This document shows, piece by piece, positions 53,611 through 63,537 of a DNA stretch of 64,000 nucleotides (position 1 is the stretch's first letter; each line of letters starts with the position of its first letter). Location of the stretch: NCBI RefSeq assembly GCF_001428605.1, contig NZ_LMID01000015.1:83591-147590 (forward strand). Direction: 5' to 3'. Below the pieces are notes generated by a model. The model saw only the letters and a program-made list of their open reading frames with translations, ran no database searches and had not been told where the DNA came from. The DNA comes from Sphingomonas sp. Root720. GTDB lineage: Bacteria > Pseudomonadota > Alphaproteobacteria > Sphingomonadales > Sphingomonadaceae. The translations under genes were made by a program, and so were the position numbers.

Positions 53611-53703
53611 GTCATCCCAGCGGAGGCTGGGATCTTGCGCGGCAGGGACGAATCGAACGTCGCGAGCCTCTCCTGAGACCCCAGCCTTCGCCGGGGCGAC
53701 GGA
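53611..53703. repeat. Pair of REP-like palindromes between proS and lolC/E
   Basis: GTCATCCCAGC-GGAG-GCTGGGAT (53611-53633) faces an inverted copy, ACCCCAGC-CTTC-GCCGGGG (53678-53696), that has one unpaired position. On the minus strand the second reads GTCGCCCCGGCGAAGGCTGG. This is the common sphingomonad GTCATCCC-type REP, here in a 121-bp intergenic gap. Confidence 0.65.
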
Positions 53704-53714
53704 TGTGGGCAGAT

Positions 53715-55028
53715 TCAACCCTTCACCCTCGCCAGCGCGTCCTCGACCGACAGCTCGACCTTCTCGCCGGTCGCGCGACGCTTGAGCTCGACCACGCCCT
53801 TGTCGAGTCCCTTGGGGCCGATCACGATCTGCCAGGGCAGGCCGATCAGGTCCATCGTCGCGAACTTGGCGCCGCCGCGTTCGTCGCGGTCGTCGTAGAG
53901 CGTCTCGACGCCGGCCGCCTCCAGCCGGGCATAGAGATCGTCGGAGGCCGCCGCGCAGCGTGCGTCGTCGGCCCGCATGTTGATCAGGCCGACGGCATAA
54001 GGCGCCACCGCGTCGGGCCAGACGATGCCGGCGTCGTCGTGGCTGGCCTCGATGATCGCCCCCATGAGGCGCGACACGCCGATGCCGTAGCTGCCCATCT
54101 GCGGGGTGACCGGCTGGCCGTCGGGGCCCTGGACGGTCATGCCCATCGCCGCCGAATATTTGGTGCCGAAATAGAAGATATGGCCGACCTCGATGCCGCG
54201 CGACTGCCGGAGCGCGTCGCCGGCCTCGGCCTCGCGCGCGGAATCGCGCTTCTCGTCGGTCGCGGCATAGTCGGCGGTCAGGCCGCTGACGAAGTCCTGC
54301 AGCGCCGCCGCGTCGTCGGCGTCGACGTCGAGCGAACGCTCGGCGTCCCAGTTGGTGTGGTAGAAGACCTCGCTCTCGCCGGTCGGGGCGAGGACGATGA
54401 ACTCATGGCTGAGGTCGCCGCCGATGGGGCCGGTGTCGGCCTGCATCGGGATCGCCGACAGGCCCATCCGCCGATAGGTGCGCAGATAGGCGACGAACAT
54501 GCGGTTGTAGCTGTGGCGGGCGCCCTCGGCGTCGAGGTCGAAGCTGTAGGCGTCCTTCATCAGGAACTCGCGGCCGCGCATCACGCCGAAGCGGGGGCGG
54601 ACCTCGTCGCGGAACTTCCACTGGATATGGTAGAGGGTACGCGGCAGGTCGCGATAGCTGCGCGTATTGTCGCGGAAGATCGCGGTGATCATCTCCTCGT
54701 TGGTCGGGCCGAACAGCATCTCGCGGTCGTGCCGGTCCTTGATGCGCAGCATCTCGGGGCCATAGGCGTCGTAGCGGCCCGATTCGCGCCACAGGTCGGC
54801 CGACTGGATGGTCGGCATCAGCAGCTCGATCGCGCCGGCGCGATCCTGCTCCTCGCGGACGATCTGCTCGATCTTGCGCAGCACCCGGTGGCCCAGCGGC
54901 AGCCAGGCATAGATGCCGGCGGCGGTCTGACGGACCAGCCCGGCGCGCAGCATCAGCTTATGGCTGACGATCTGGGCGTCGGCGGGCGATTCCTTCATCA
55001 CGGGGAGGAAAAGACGGGAGAGGCGCAT
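53715..55028 (-). CDS. proS: Prolyl-tRNA synthetase (short type)
   Basis: A 437-residue class II synthetase. Motif 2 is in [25 protein letters not shown] and motif 3 in [13 protein letters not shown]; the anticodon domain is C-terminal ([17 protein letters not shown]). The ~180-residue editing insertion of the long bacterial form is absent, as is usual in alphaproteobacteria. It precedes lolC/E on the same strand with a REP pair between. Confidence 0.95.
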   Translation of the reverse strand: MRLSRLFLPVMKESPADAQIVSHKLMLRAGLVRQTAAGIYAWLPLGHRVLRKIEQIVREEQDRAGAIELLMPTIQSADLWRESGRYDAYGPEMLRIKDRHDREMLFGPTNEEMITAIFRDNTRSYRDLPRTLYHIQWKFRDEVRPRFGVMRGREFLMKDAYSFDLDAEGARHSYNRMFVAYLRTYRRMGLSAIPMQADTGPIGGDLSHEFIVLAPTGESEVFYHTNWDAERSLDVDADDAAALQDFVSGLTADYAATDEKRDSAREAEAGDALRQSRGIEVGHIFYFGTKYSAAMGMTVQGPDGQPVTPQMGSYGIGVSRLMGAIIEASHDDAGIVWPDAVAPYAVGLINMRADDARCAAASDDLYARLEAAGVETLYDDRDERGGAKFATMDLIGLPWQIVIGPKGLDKGVVELKRRATGEKVELSVEDALARVKG

Positions 55029-55494
55029 GAAACGGGTTACTCACAGTGAAACGACCTGCGGCTGTCCTATGCGGGCGCGCGGCGCGGGGCAACCGCCCTC
55101 GCATTCTAAAAGACCGGCGGTACCGATCGGTCTCTGTTGCCGAGAAAACACACCTGCCGTCTTTCGATTCCGGACGCCTTGAAAGCCAATGACAAGCATC
55201 GGGCCCGGATGTAGGAGAAGTGTCACGGAACATGAGCAGAAAAAACGGCCATGGTTCGGGGAAAAGGTAGGGTTCCGCCGCCATTTAAGGGGTGGTTGGT
55301 GTAGAGCCCGCCAAGGGGGTTGGCGAATATCGTCACGCGGCGCCGGGATCGGAAACGATCCCGGCGTTTGCTGTTTCAGCCATCCTTGGTTTCGGCCGGC
55401 ATCGCTTCCGGCGACCGCAGTTCGGCCCCGCCTTGCCGGTCGGACGGATAGTCCGGACCGCTCGGGCGTTCCCCCCGCCGAAAGGAGAATCATC
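55029..55494. other. 466-bp gene-free region, possible small RNA with terminator
   Basis: No credible ORF is seen between proS and the tiny Pro-rich gene. Near its end a strong hairpin CGCCGGGATCG-GAAA-CGATCCCGGCG (55341-55366) has an 11-bp stem with a GNRA tetraloop and is followed by TTTGCTGTTT, an intrinsic terminator on the plus strand with no coding gene before it. This suggests an upstream plus-strand transcript, perhaps a small RNA from about 55180-55260 on. The start is not defined. Confidence 0.4.
55341..55376 (+). terminator. Orphan intrinsic terminator with GAAA tetraloop
   Basis: An 11-bp perfect stem (55341-55351 with 55356-55366), a GAAA loop and a downstream TTTGCTGTTT. The nearest upstream gene on this strand is far away, so it probably ends a non-coding transcript. 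Confidence 0.65.
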
Positions 55495-55623
55495 ATGGCC
55501 AGCCAGCCCCCCACCCCCGACGAGGTTCCGGTCGACACGCCAATCGACATTCCGGTGCCGTCGCCGACCGATCCCGATCCCGGCGCCCCCGCCGATCCGG
55601 TGATCCCGGGCGTTCCGGGCTAA
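55495..55623 (+). CDS. Tiny Pro/Asp-rich protein (42 aa)
   Basis: A 42-codon gene with AAAGGAG 8 nt before its ATG. The product is almost entirely Pro, Asp, Val and Thr (PPTPDEVPVDTPIDIPVPSP pattern), acidic and predicted disordered. Similar small proteins are frequent in sphingomonads in my recollection. Function unknown. The good ribosome site and biased composition support it as a gene. A REP-like hairpin follows its stop. Confidence 0.7.
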   Translation: MASQPPTPDEVPVDTPIDIPVPSPTDPDPGAPADPVIPGVPG

Positions 55624-55644
55624 AATCGAATCGGGCAGTTCGTC

Positions 55645-55670
55645 GTCATCCCGGCGACAGCCGGGATGAC
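55645..55670. repeat. REP-like hairpin GTCATCCCGGC/GCCGGGATGAC
   Basis: A perfect 11-bp stem (55645-55655 with 55660-55670) with a GACA loop lies between the stops of the Pro-rich protein gene and pyrG. It belongs to the GTCATCCC repeat class found elsewhere in the window. Confidence 0.7.
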
Positions 55671-55680
55671 GCGACGAGCG

Positions 55681-57327
<1,647 letters not shown>

Positions 57328-57456
57328 TTAACCGCGCGAGGGGGCGAAGGGCAAGGTGGGGGACTCCTTCATATCGACAAAAAATTGTGGGCGATCGCAA
57401 AAGCACGGCGCCCCGGAACCGGGGCACGGCCTGTTATCCGCTCCTGTGCGTAGATT

Positions 57457-57867
57457 TTATTGCGGCGCGGCGCCGTTCGAGGCGATGCCGCCGCCGCCCT
57501 GGGCCGCCGCGGCCGCCAGGGGATCGTCGCTCACCGGAGCCGGGGCCGGAGCCGCATCGGCGCCTGCGGTCTTGCCGACCAGCGAGGTGTCGATCTTGCT
57601 CGGCGCGCGCTCGACCGAGGCGAGCGCCGCCAGCGTGATGCTGAGCACCACGAAGATGCCCGCCAGGACCGCGGTGGTGCGGGTCAGGAAGTCGGCCGCG
57701 CCGCGTGCGCTCATCAACCCGCCAGGGTTGCCGCCCGACGCCAGCCCGCCGCCTTCCGATCGCTGCACGAGGATGACCGCGACGAGCGACGCCGCGACGA
57801 TGATGTGGACCACGAGCAGGAAGGTGAAGAGCATTGCCGGCTTTCGATTTCGACTATGCCGGCGCAT
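57457..57867 (-). CDS. secG: Preprotein translocase subunit SecG
   Basis: A 136-residue SecG with two membrane helices (LFTFLLVVHIIVAASLVAVILVQ and TAVLAGIFVVLSITLAAL) and the hallmark QRSEGGGLASGGNPGGLMSARGAADFLTRTTA between them. The C-terminal tail is Ala/Pro/Gly-rich and longer than in E. coli. It lies between tpiA and pyrG. SecG aids SecYEG protein export. Confidence 0.93.
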   Translation of the reverse strand: MRRHSRNRKPAMLFTFLLVVHIIVAASLVAVILVQRSEGGGLASGGNPGGLMSARGAADFLTRTTAVLAGIFVVLSITLAALASVERAPSKIDTSLVGKTAGADAAPAPAPVSDDPLAAAAAQGGGGIASNGAAPQ

Positions 57868-57981
57868 CTAGTCGATCGGGGACGAAGGTTCAACCTCCGC
57901 GCCTTCATGCCAGGGCTACATCCGGCGCGGACGGCCCTTCCTCCACCATCATTCCCACGAAAGCGGCACGCTGACGTTGCC

Positions 57982-58061
57982 GTCATGCCGGCGCAGGCTG
58001 GCATCTCAGGAGGGTAAGGCGGCGCCCAGTCTCACGAGATGCCAGCCTTCGCTGGCATGAC
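57982..58061. repeat. Inverted pair of REP-like elements between tpiA and secG
   Basis: GTCATGCCGGC-GCAG-GCTGGCAT (from 57983) and ATGCCAGC-CTTC-GCTGGCATGAC (58039-58061) are inverted copies of one palindromic unit, with CTC-A/ATCTCA flanks. They lie in the 211-bp gap downstream of tpiA. Confidence 0.7.
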
Positions 58062-58078
58062 GAGAGAGGGGTGATTGT

Positions 58079-58831
58079 TCAGGCCGACGCCGCGGCCGCG
58101 CCCTCGACGATCGGCACGAACTGCGCAGCGGTCAGGCTGGCGCCGCCGACCAGCGCGCCGTCGACATCGGCGACCGAGAGCAGCTCCCGGGCATTGTCGG
58201 GCTTCACCGAGCCGCCATAGAGGATGCGCACGCCCGCACCCCCGGCGCCGAGCAGCAGCTTCAGCCTCGCGCGAATCGCGGCGTGCATCTCGGCGACGTC
58301 GGCGGTCGACGGGGTCCGCCCGGTGCCGATCGCCCAGACCGGCTCATAGGCGACCACCAGCGTCGCGGCGGCACCGTCGGCCGGAATCGATCCGTCGAGC
58401 TGGCCCTCGACCACCGCGACGGCATGGCCGGCGTCACGCTCGGCCTCGGTCTCGCCGACGCAGACGATCGCGGTCAGCCCGGCGGCGATCGCCGCGATCG
58501 CCTTGTCCCGCACTTCGGCATCGGTCTCGTGCTGGTCGGCGCGGCGCTCGCTATGGCCGACGATGGCGAGCTTCGCGCCGGCCTCCACCAGCATCGCGGC
58601 GCTGACGCAGCCGGTATGGGCGCCCTTGGGCTGGCCGTGGCAATCCTGGGCGCCGATCGCGAGATCGGGCTGGCGCGCCGCCGCCGGGGCGATCAGCGTG
58701 AAGGGCGGGCAGACCGCCACGTCGACCGAGCCCTGCGCCTTCGCTGCCGCTGCGATCGCATCGAGCTCGGCGAGGGCGCCGAGCGATCCGTTCATCTTCC
58801 AGTTGCCGGCGACGAGCTTGCGCAGTCCCAT
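58079..58831 (-). CDS. tpiA: Triosephosphate isomerase
   Basis: A 250-residue TIM barrel enzyme of glycolysis. GNWKMNG (with the substrate Lys) is at the N-terminus; the catalytic His is in IVGHSERR and the catalytic Glu in VVAYEPVWAIGTG; the C-terminal phosphate loop is GGSVKPDNA ... GALVGGASL. ATG 58831 is the family start; a longer in-frame reading adds 39 unrelated residues. It is divergent from ppiD and first in tpiA-secG-pyrG. Confidence 0.97.
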   Translation of the reverse strand: MGLRKLVAGNWKMNGSLGALAELDAIAAAAKAQGSVDVAVCPPFTLIAPAAARQPDLAIGAQDCHGQPKGAHTGCVSAAMLVEAGAKLAIVGHSERRADQHETDAEVRDKAIAAIAAGLTAIVCVGETEAERDAGHAVAVVEGQLDGSIPADGAAATLVVAYEPVWAIGTGRTPSTADVAEMHAAIRARLKLLLGAGGAGVRILYGGSVKPDNARELLSVADVDGALVGGASLTAAQFVPIVEGAAAASA

Positions 58832-59017
58832 TTTCCACCCTCTCTGCTGTTGCGCGTCCGGCCTTAGGATCCAACGCCGCGTCCCGCAACCATCCCCGCA
58901 GCGCGGCCATTTGAAAGCGCCCGATTCCCGTCGGCGGCGGAAACGCAAAGCGCTTCCACCTCGGACGATCAGGCTCTATGGCAGCGCAACCCTTTCTGGT
59001 TTCAGACGGAACACCCG

Positions 59018-60955
59018 ATGATCTCCTTCTTCCGCCGCGCGCTTTCCTCGTGGATCGTCCTCGGCATCCTCGCCCTGGTCCTGATCGCCTTCATCGTCAC
59101 CGGCGTCGAACGGCCGGGCATGACCGGCGGGGCTGCCGAAGGCGCCACGATCGCCAAGATCGACGGCACCAAGATCAGTTCGAACGACCTGTTGCGCCGG
59201 GTGCAGAACCAGTTCGATGCGCTCCGCCGCGACCGGCCCGAGCTCGACCACAAGGGCTTCATCGCCGCCGGCGGCTTCGAAGGGGTCACCGACGGCCTGA
59301 TCAGCGCGCGCGCGCTCGACGCCTGGGGCAAGAAGCAGGGCCTGGCGATCAGTAAGCGGCTGATCGACGCGCAGATCGCGGGGATGGAGGCCTTTCGCGG
59401 GATCACCGGCACCTTCGACGAGACGGTGATGCGCAATCGCCTCGCCCAGGCGAGGATCAGCGAGCGCGAGCTGCGTGCCGACCTTTCCGGGGAGCTGATG
59501 CGCAACCAGATCCTGACGCCCGCCGCCGCGCTGGCGCCGGTACCCGCACGCCTCGCCCGCCCCTATGCGGCGCTGCTGCTCGAACAGCGCATAGGCCAGG
59601 TCGGGATCATCCCGCTCGCCGCCTTCGCCGACCCGCGCCTGCCGACCGAGGCCGAGATCGCCGCCGCCTACAAGGCGGATATCGCCACCTTCACCCGTCC
59701 CGAGGCGCGCGTGCTGCGCTATGCCCTGTTCGGGACCGAGCAGATCGCCGCGCAATCGGTGCCGACCGAGGCCGAGATCGCCACCTATTATCGCGAGAAT
59801 GCCGATAGCTTCGCCGCGCGCGAGACGCGCAGCCTCACCCAGGTGATCACCCCCAACGAGACGCTGGCGCGCAGCATCGCAACCGCCGCCAAGGGCGGGC
59901 AGACGCTGGCCGCCGCCGCCGCCAAGGCGGGGCTGGAGGCGTCGACGCTGACCGGGCAGAGCAAGGCCGACTATAGCGGCGCGGCGGGCGAAGCCGTCGC
60001 CGACCAGGCCTTCGCCGCCGCGTCCGGCAGCATCGCCGGACCCGCCAAGGGCGCGTTCGGCTGGTATGTCGTGAAGGTCGACGCGGTGACCGGCACCCCC
60101 GCCCGTTCGCTGGCCGCGGCCAAGCCCGACATCACCGCGCTGCTGACCCGCCAGAAGTCGCAGGAGGCGCTGTCCGAGCTGGCCGGCAAGGTCGAGGACG
60201 CGATCGCCGACGGATCGAGCTTCGCCGAGGTCGCCGCCAACAACAAGCTGACCGTGGTCGAGACCCCGGCGCTGCTCGCCGGCGGCCAGCCGATTGACAA
60301 GCCCGACTGGAAGGCCCCGGCCGAGCTTGGCGCGCTGCTCAAGAACGCCTTCGCCTCGTCCCCCGAGGACCGGCCGACCGTCGAGGCGGTGGTCCCGGAC
60401 CAGCAATATGCGCTGCTGAGCGTGGCCAAGGTGATCCCGCCGACGCCGCTGCCGCTCGCGCAAGTCCGGCCGGCCGTCGTCCGCGATATCCTGGTGAAGC
60501 GCGCCGCCGTGCGTGCCAAGGCCGTCGGCGACAAGATGGTCGCGGCGGTCAACCGCGGCGTGCCGCTCGCCAAGGCGATCGCCGACAGCGGCGTCAAGTT
60601 GCCCCCCGCGCGGCCCGCGAACGCGCGGCAGCTCGACATCGCCCGCGCGCAGCAGAGCGGCGCGCAGATCCCCGAACCGGTCCGGGCGCTGTTCGCGCTG
60701 CAGAAGGGCAAGGCCCGGCTGATCCCCAGCGCCCAGGGCGAGGCGCTGTTCGTCACGGTCCTCGACCAGGTGATCCCCGGCGATCTCACCAAGGCCTCCG
60801 GGCTGATCGGCGCCACCCAGGAGGAGTTGTCCCGCGCGGTGAAGGCCGAGCTGGGCGAACAGTTCATCCGCGCCGTCACCCAGGACATCGGCGTCAAGCG
60901 CTATCCGGACGCGATCGCCGCCGCCAAGCGCCAATTCGGCTCGACCGGTCAATAG
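59018..60955 (+). CDS. ppiD: PpiD-like peptidyl-prolyl isomerase/chaperone
   Basis: A 645-residue inner-membrane chaperone. One N-terminal transmembrane helix (SSWIVLGILALVLIAFIVTG) anchors a periplasmic SurA-like domain (~35-170), followed by one or more parvulin-type regions (RETRSLTQVITPNETLARSIATAAKGGQTLAAAA ... GAFGWYVVKVDAVT). PpiD helps newly secreted outer-membrane proteins fold. It ends 13 bp before trpE, an order known in alphaproteobacteria. Confidence 0.9.
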   Translation: MISFFRRALSSWIVLGILALVLIAFIVTGVERPGMTGGAAEGATIAKIDGTKISSNDLLRRVQNQFDALRRDRPELDHKGFIAAGGFEGVTDGLISARALDAWGKKQGLAISKRLIDAQIAGMEAFRGITGTFDETVMRNRLAQARISERELRADLSGELMRNQILTPAAALAPVPARLARPYAALLLEQRIGQVGIIPLAAFADPRLPTEAEIAAAYKADIATFTRPEARVLRYALFGTEQIAAQSVPTEAEIATYYRENADSFAARETRSLTQVITPNETLARSIATAAKGGQTLAAAAAKAGLEASTLTGQSKADYSGAAGEAVADQAFAAASGSIAGPAKGAFGWYVVKVDAVTGTPARSLAAAKPDITALLTRQKSQEALSELAGKVEDAIADGSSFAEVAANNKLTVVETPALLAGGQPIDKPDWKAPAELGALLKNAFASSPEDRPTVEAVVPDQQYALLSVAKVIPPTPLPLAQVRPAVVRDILVKRAAVRAKAVGDKMVAAVNRGVPLAKAIADSGVKLPPARPANARQLDIARAQQSGAQIPEPVRALFALQKGKARLIPSAQGEALFVTVLDQVIPGDLTKASGLIGATQEELSRAVKAELGEQFIRAVTQDIGVKRYPDAIAAAKRQFGSTGQ

Positions 60956-60968
60956 GCCGCGACGGGGG

Positions 60969-62480
60969 ATGGGTTTCGCGCAGGACCAGGCCGCCCTGGA
61001 AGCCCTTTCGCGGGGCGAACCCGCGCTGGTATGGCGCACCCAGGTCGCCGACACCGAGACGCCGGTCGCCGCCGCGCTCAAGCTGATCGAGCCGGGACGG
61101 GGCGACTTCCTGCTCGAATCGGTCGAAGGCGGCGCGGTGCGCGGCCGCTATTCGCTGCTCGGCCTCGCGCCCGACCTGCTGTTCCGCGCGCGCGGCGCCA
61201 CCGCCGAGATCAACCGCCGCTGGGCGACCGATCCCGCCGCCTTCGAAGCGCTGGAGGACGACGCGCTCACGGCGATGCGCAAGCTCGTCACCTCGTGCCG
61301 CATGGCGGTGCCCGACGGCCTGCCCCGCGCGCTCGCCTGCCTGGTCGGCTATTTCGCCTATGAGACGATCGGTCTGGTCGAGAAGCTGCCGCGGCCCCCG
61401 ACCAATCCGCTCGACCTGCCCGACATGCTGTTCGCGCGGCCGACCCTGATCCTCGTCTTCGACCGGCTCGCCGACCAGCTCTACCTGGTAGCGCCGCTAT
61501 GGCCCGACGTGGCGGGCGATCCCGCTGGCAAGGTCGCCCAGGCGGTGGAACGGATCGAGTCGCACGCCGCCCTGCTGGCCGGCCCGCTGCCCGAGCGCAA
61601 CCGCAGCGACATCGACCCCGCGGCGCTTGAGCTGGTGCCGCAGACGGCGCCCGACCGCTATGCCGACATGGTGCTGCGCGCGAAGGACTATATCGCCGCC
61701 GGCGACATCTTCCAGGTCGTGCTGGCGCAGCGCTTCACCGTCGATTTTCCGCTGCCGCCGATCGACCTCTACCGCGCGCTGCGACGGATCAACCCGTCGC
61801 CCTTCCTCTATTTCCTCGACCTGCCCGGCTTCGCGCTGATCGGCTCCTCCCCCGAGATCCTGGTGCGCGCGCGCGACGGCGAGGTGACGATCCGTCCGAT
61901 CGCCGGCACCCGGCCGCGCGGCAGGACCACCGCCGAGGATATCGCCAACCGCGAAAGCCTGCTCGCCGACCCCAAGGAACGCGCCGAGCATCTCATGCTG
62001 CTCGACCTCGGCCGCAACGATGTGGGCCGGGTGGCGCAGGCCGGAACGGTCGAGGTCACCGACAGCTATACGGTCGAGCATTACAGCCACGTCATGCACA
62101 TCGTGTCGAACGTCGTCGGCCGGCTCGATCCGGCGCGGGATGCGCTCGACGCGTTGTTCGCGGGCTTTCCGGCCGGCACCGTCTCCGGCGCGCCCAAGGT
62201 CCGCGCCTGCGAGATCATCGCCGAGCTCGAGCCCGAGACGCGGGGCGCCTATGCCGGCGGGGTCGGCTATTTCTCCCCCGACGGGTCGATGGACAGCTGC
62301 ATCGTGCTGCGTACCGCGGTGGTCAAGGACGGCAAGATGCACGTCCAGGCCGGGGCCGGAATCGTCGCCGACAGCAACCCCGAATATGAGCGGCGCGAGT
62401 GCGAGGCCAAGGCCGGAGCGCTGATCGCCGCGGCCCGCGAGGCGGTGGCCCGCGCGGGCGAGGCCGGCTTCGGACAATAA
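60969..62480 (+). CDS. trpE: Anthranilate synthase component I
   Basis: A 503-residue TrpE that makes anthranilate from chorismate. The tryptophan-binding ES-V-E-GG and RGRYS segments are near the N-terminus. Chorismate-binding blocks are SPFLYFLDLPGFALIGSSPEILV, RPIAGTRPRGRT, LMLLDLGRNDVGRVA and FPAGTVSGAPKVRACEIIAELEP. Length is normal. trpG does not follow; the next gene is an outer-membrane protein, so the trp genes are dispersed here. Confidence 0.96.
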   Translation: MGFAQDQAALEALSRGEPALVWRTQVADTETPVAAALKLIEPGRGDFLLESVEGGAVRGRYSLLGLAPDLLFRARGATAEINRRWATDPAAFEALEDDALTAMRKLVTSCRMAVPDGLPRALACLVGYFAYETIGLVEKLPRPPTNPLDLPDMLFARPTLILVFDRLADQLYLVAPLWPDVAGDPAGKVAQAVERIESHAALLAGPLPERNRSDIDPAALELVPQTAPDRYADMVLRAKDYIAAGDIFQVVLAQRFTVDFPLPPIDLYRALRRINPSPFLYFLDLPGFALIGSSPEILVRARDGEVTIRPIAGTRPRGRTTAEDIANRESLLADPKERAEHLMLLDLGRNDVGRVAQAGTVEVTDSYTVEHYSHVMHIVSNVVGRLDPARDALDALFAGFPAGTVSGAPKVRACEIIAELEPETRGAYAGGVGYFSPDGSMDSCIVLRTAVVKDGKMHVQAGAGIVADSNPEYERRECEAKAGALIAAAREAVARAGEAGFGQ

Positions 62481-62529
62481 CAATATTGTCAGCAGCTTAG
62501 CCGTCCGTTTCGACGGTGTGACAATATTG
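62481..62529. promoter_or_regulatory. Inverted repeat CAATATTGTC ... GACAATATTG
   Basis: Perfect 10-bp arms (62481-62490 and 62520-62529) separated by 29 bp that hold a smaller stem CCGTC/GACGG. The first arm starts 1 bp after the trpE stop, 94 bp before the barrel-protein ATG. It may be a regulatory dyad or a 3'-end stem-loop of trpE mRNA. There is no U-tract. Confidence 0.5.
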
Positions 62530-62623
62530 CACCACTCGCGACAAAGCCGTCCTTGCGAGGGATCGAAACCGGATCGGAGCCGTTACCGCTTCGCCTTTAT
62601 GGCAGCAGAAAGGGTTAGTAGAC

Positions 62624-63442
62624 ATGCGAGTTCTCATTTCCACCACCGCCGCGATCGCCCTGGCAGCGCTCGGCGCCAGTGCCGCTTCGGCACAGAGCAC
62701 GTCCAACTGGACGGGTTTCTACGTGGGTGGCCAGCTTGGCTATGCTTGGCAGCCGCGCGACGGCGACGAGCAGGTCGTCTTCGATCGCAACCTCGACGGC
62801 AATTTCGGCGACGCCTTCCCGAATTTCGCGCCGGGCAGCTGCGGCGGTTCGCCGACCTCGGCGGCTCCGGGCACGGGTTGCACCAAGGACAATGACGGCA
62901 CGACCTGGAAGGTCCATGCCGGCTTCGACTATCAGTTCGGCGACACCAGCGGCCCCGTGGTCGGTGCCGTGGTCGAATATGGCAAGAGCTATCTGGTCGA
63001 CAGCGTCACCGCCTTCAGCACCACGCCCGCCGTCTACAAGATGCAGGCCAGGCTGCGGAACGATGGCGGGATCCGCGCCCGTGGCGGCTATTCGTTCAAC
63101 ACCGGCACGCTGATCTACGGCACCGGCGGTCTCGCCTATGGCAAGATCCGGAACCGCTTCTCGACCTCGAACGGCGTCAACACCTTCACCGTCGACAACC
63201 CCACCAAGGATGCCTGGGGTTACAATTACGGCGGCGGCATCGAGCAGAAGGTCGGCCCCTTCTCGGTCGGCGCGCTCTACCTGTTCACCGCTCTGAAGAA
63301 CAACGACAGCACGGTGCGCGCCTCGGGCGGCCCCGCCGGCGGTCCCTTCACGGCGCAGAACGCGTCGGGCACCGACTTCAAGCGGACCTTCAGCAAGTTC
63401 GGCTACCACTCGCTCATGGCGACGGTCAGCTACCGCTTCTGA
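62624..63442 (+). CDS. Outer-membrane beta-barrel protein (Omp25/LomR-like)
   Basis: A 272-residue protein with a signal peptide (1-23, ASA). The mature part is a small beta-barrel starting NWTGFYVGGQLGYAW and ending SLMATVSYRF, the pattern of alphaproteobacterial Omp25/OmpW-like porin-family proteins. Residues ~60-90 carry an acidic insert with two Cys (CGGSP ... GTGC) that may form a disulfide in an extracellular loop. The AGAAAGG upstream is a modest SD. Its terminator is strong and shared. Function unknown. Confidence 0.88.
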   Translation: MRVLISTTAAIALAALGASAASAQSTSNWTGFYVGGQLGYAWQPRDGDEQVVFDRNLDGNFGDAFPNFAPGSCGGSPTSAAPGTGCTKDNDGTTWKVHAGFDYQFGDTSGPVVGAVVEYGKSYLVDSVTAFSTTPAVYKMQARLRNDGGIRARGGYSFNTGTLIYGTGGLAYGKIRNRFSTSNGVNTFTVDNPTKDAWGYNYGGGIEQKVGPFSVGALYLFTALKNNDSTVRASGGPAGGPFTAQNASGTDFKRTFSKFGYHSLMATVSYRF

Positions 63443-63461
63443 TAGCGACGCGAACGCACGG

Positions 63462-63498
63462 AAAAGGGCCGGGAGCGACAGCTCCCGGCCCTTTTTCT
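63462..63498. terminator. Bidirectional intrinsic terminator
   Basis: A perfect 11-bp stem (63466-63476 with 63481-63491) with a GACA loop is flanked by AAAA on the left and TTTTTCTC on the right, between the stops of the barrel protein gene and the protease gene. Confidence 0.92.
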
Positions 63499-63537
63499 CG
63501 TCCGCGTCGCTTCCCCTTCGGGGGAAGCGGAACGGAA

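Noticed and set aside
55189-55494. A longer reading of the tiny Pro-rich protein starting at 55189
   Set aside because: The added residues are Arg/Cys-rich and unlike the protein; the frame runs through a terminator hairpin, while ATG 55495 has a strong ribosome site.
58976-61081. A 701-codon minus-strand frame opposite ppiD
   Set aside because: Shadow frame without conserved motifs; ppiD on the plus strand is well supported.
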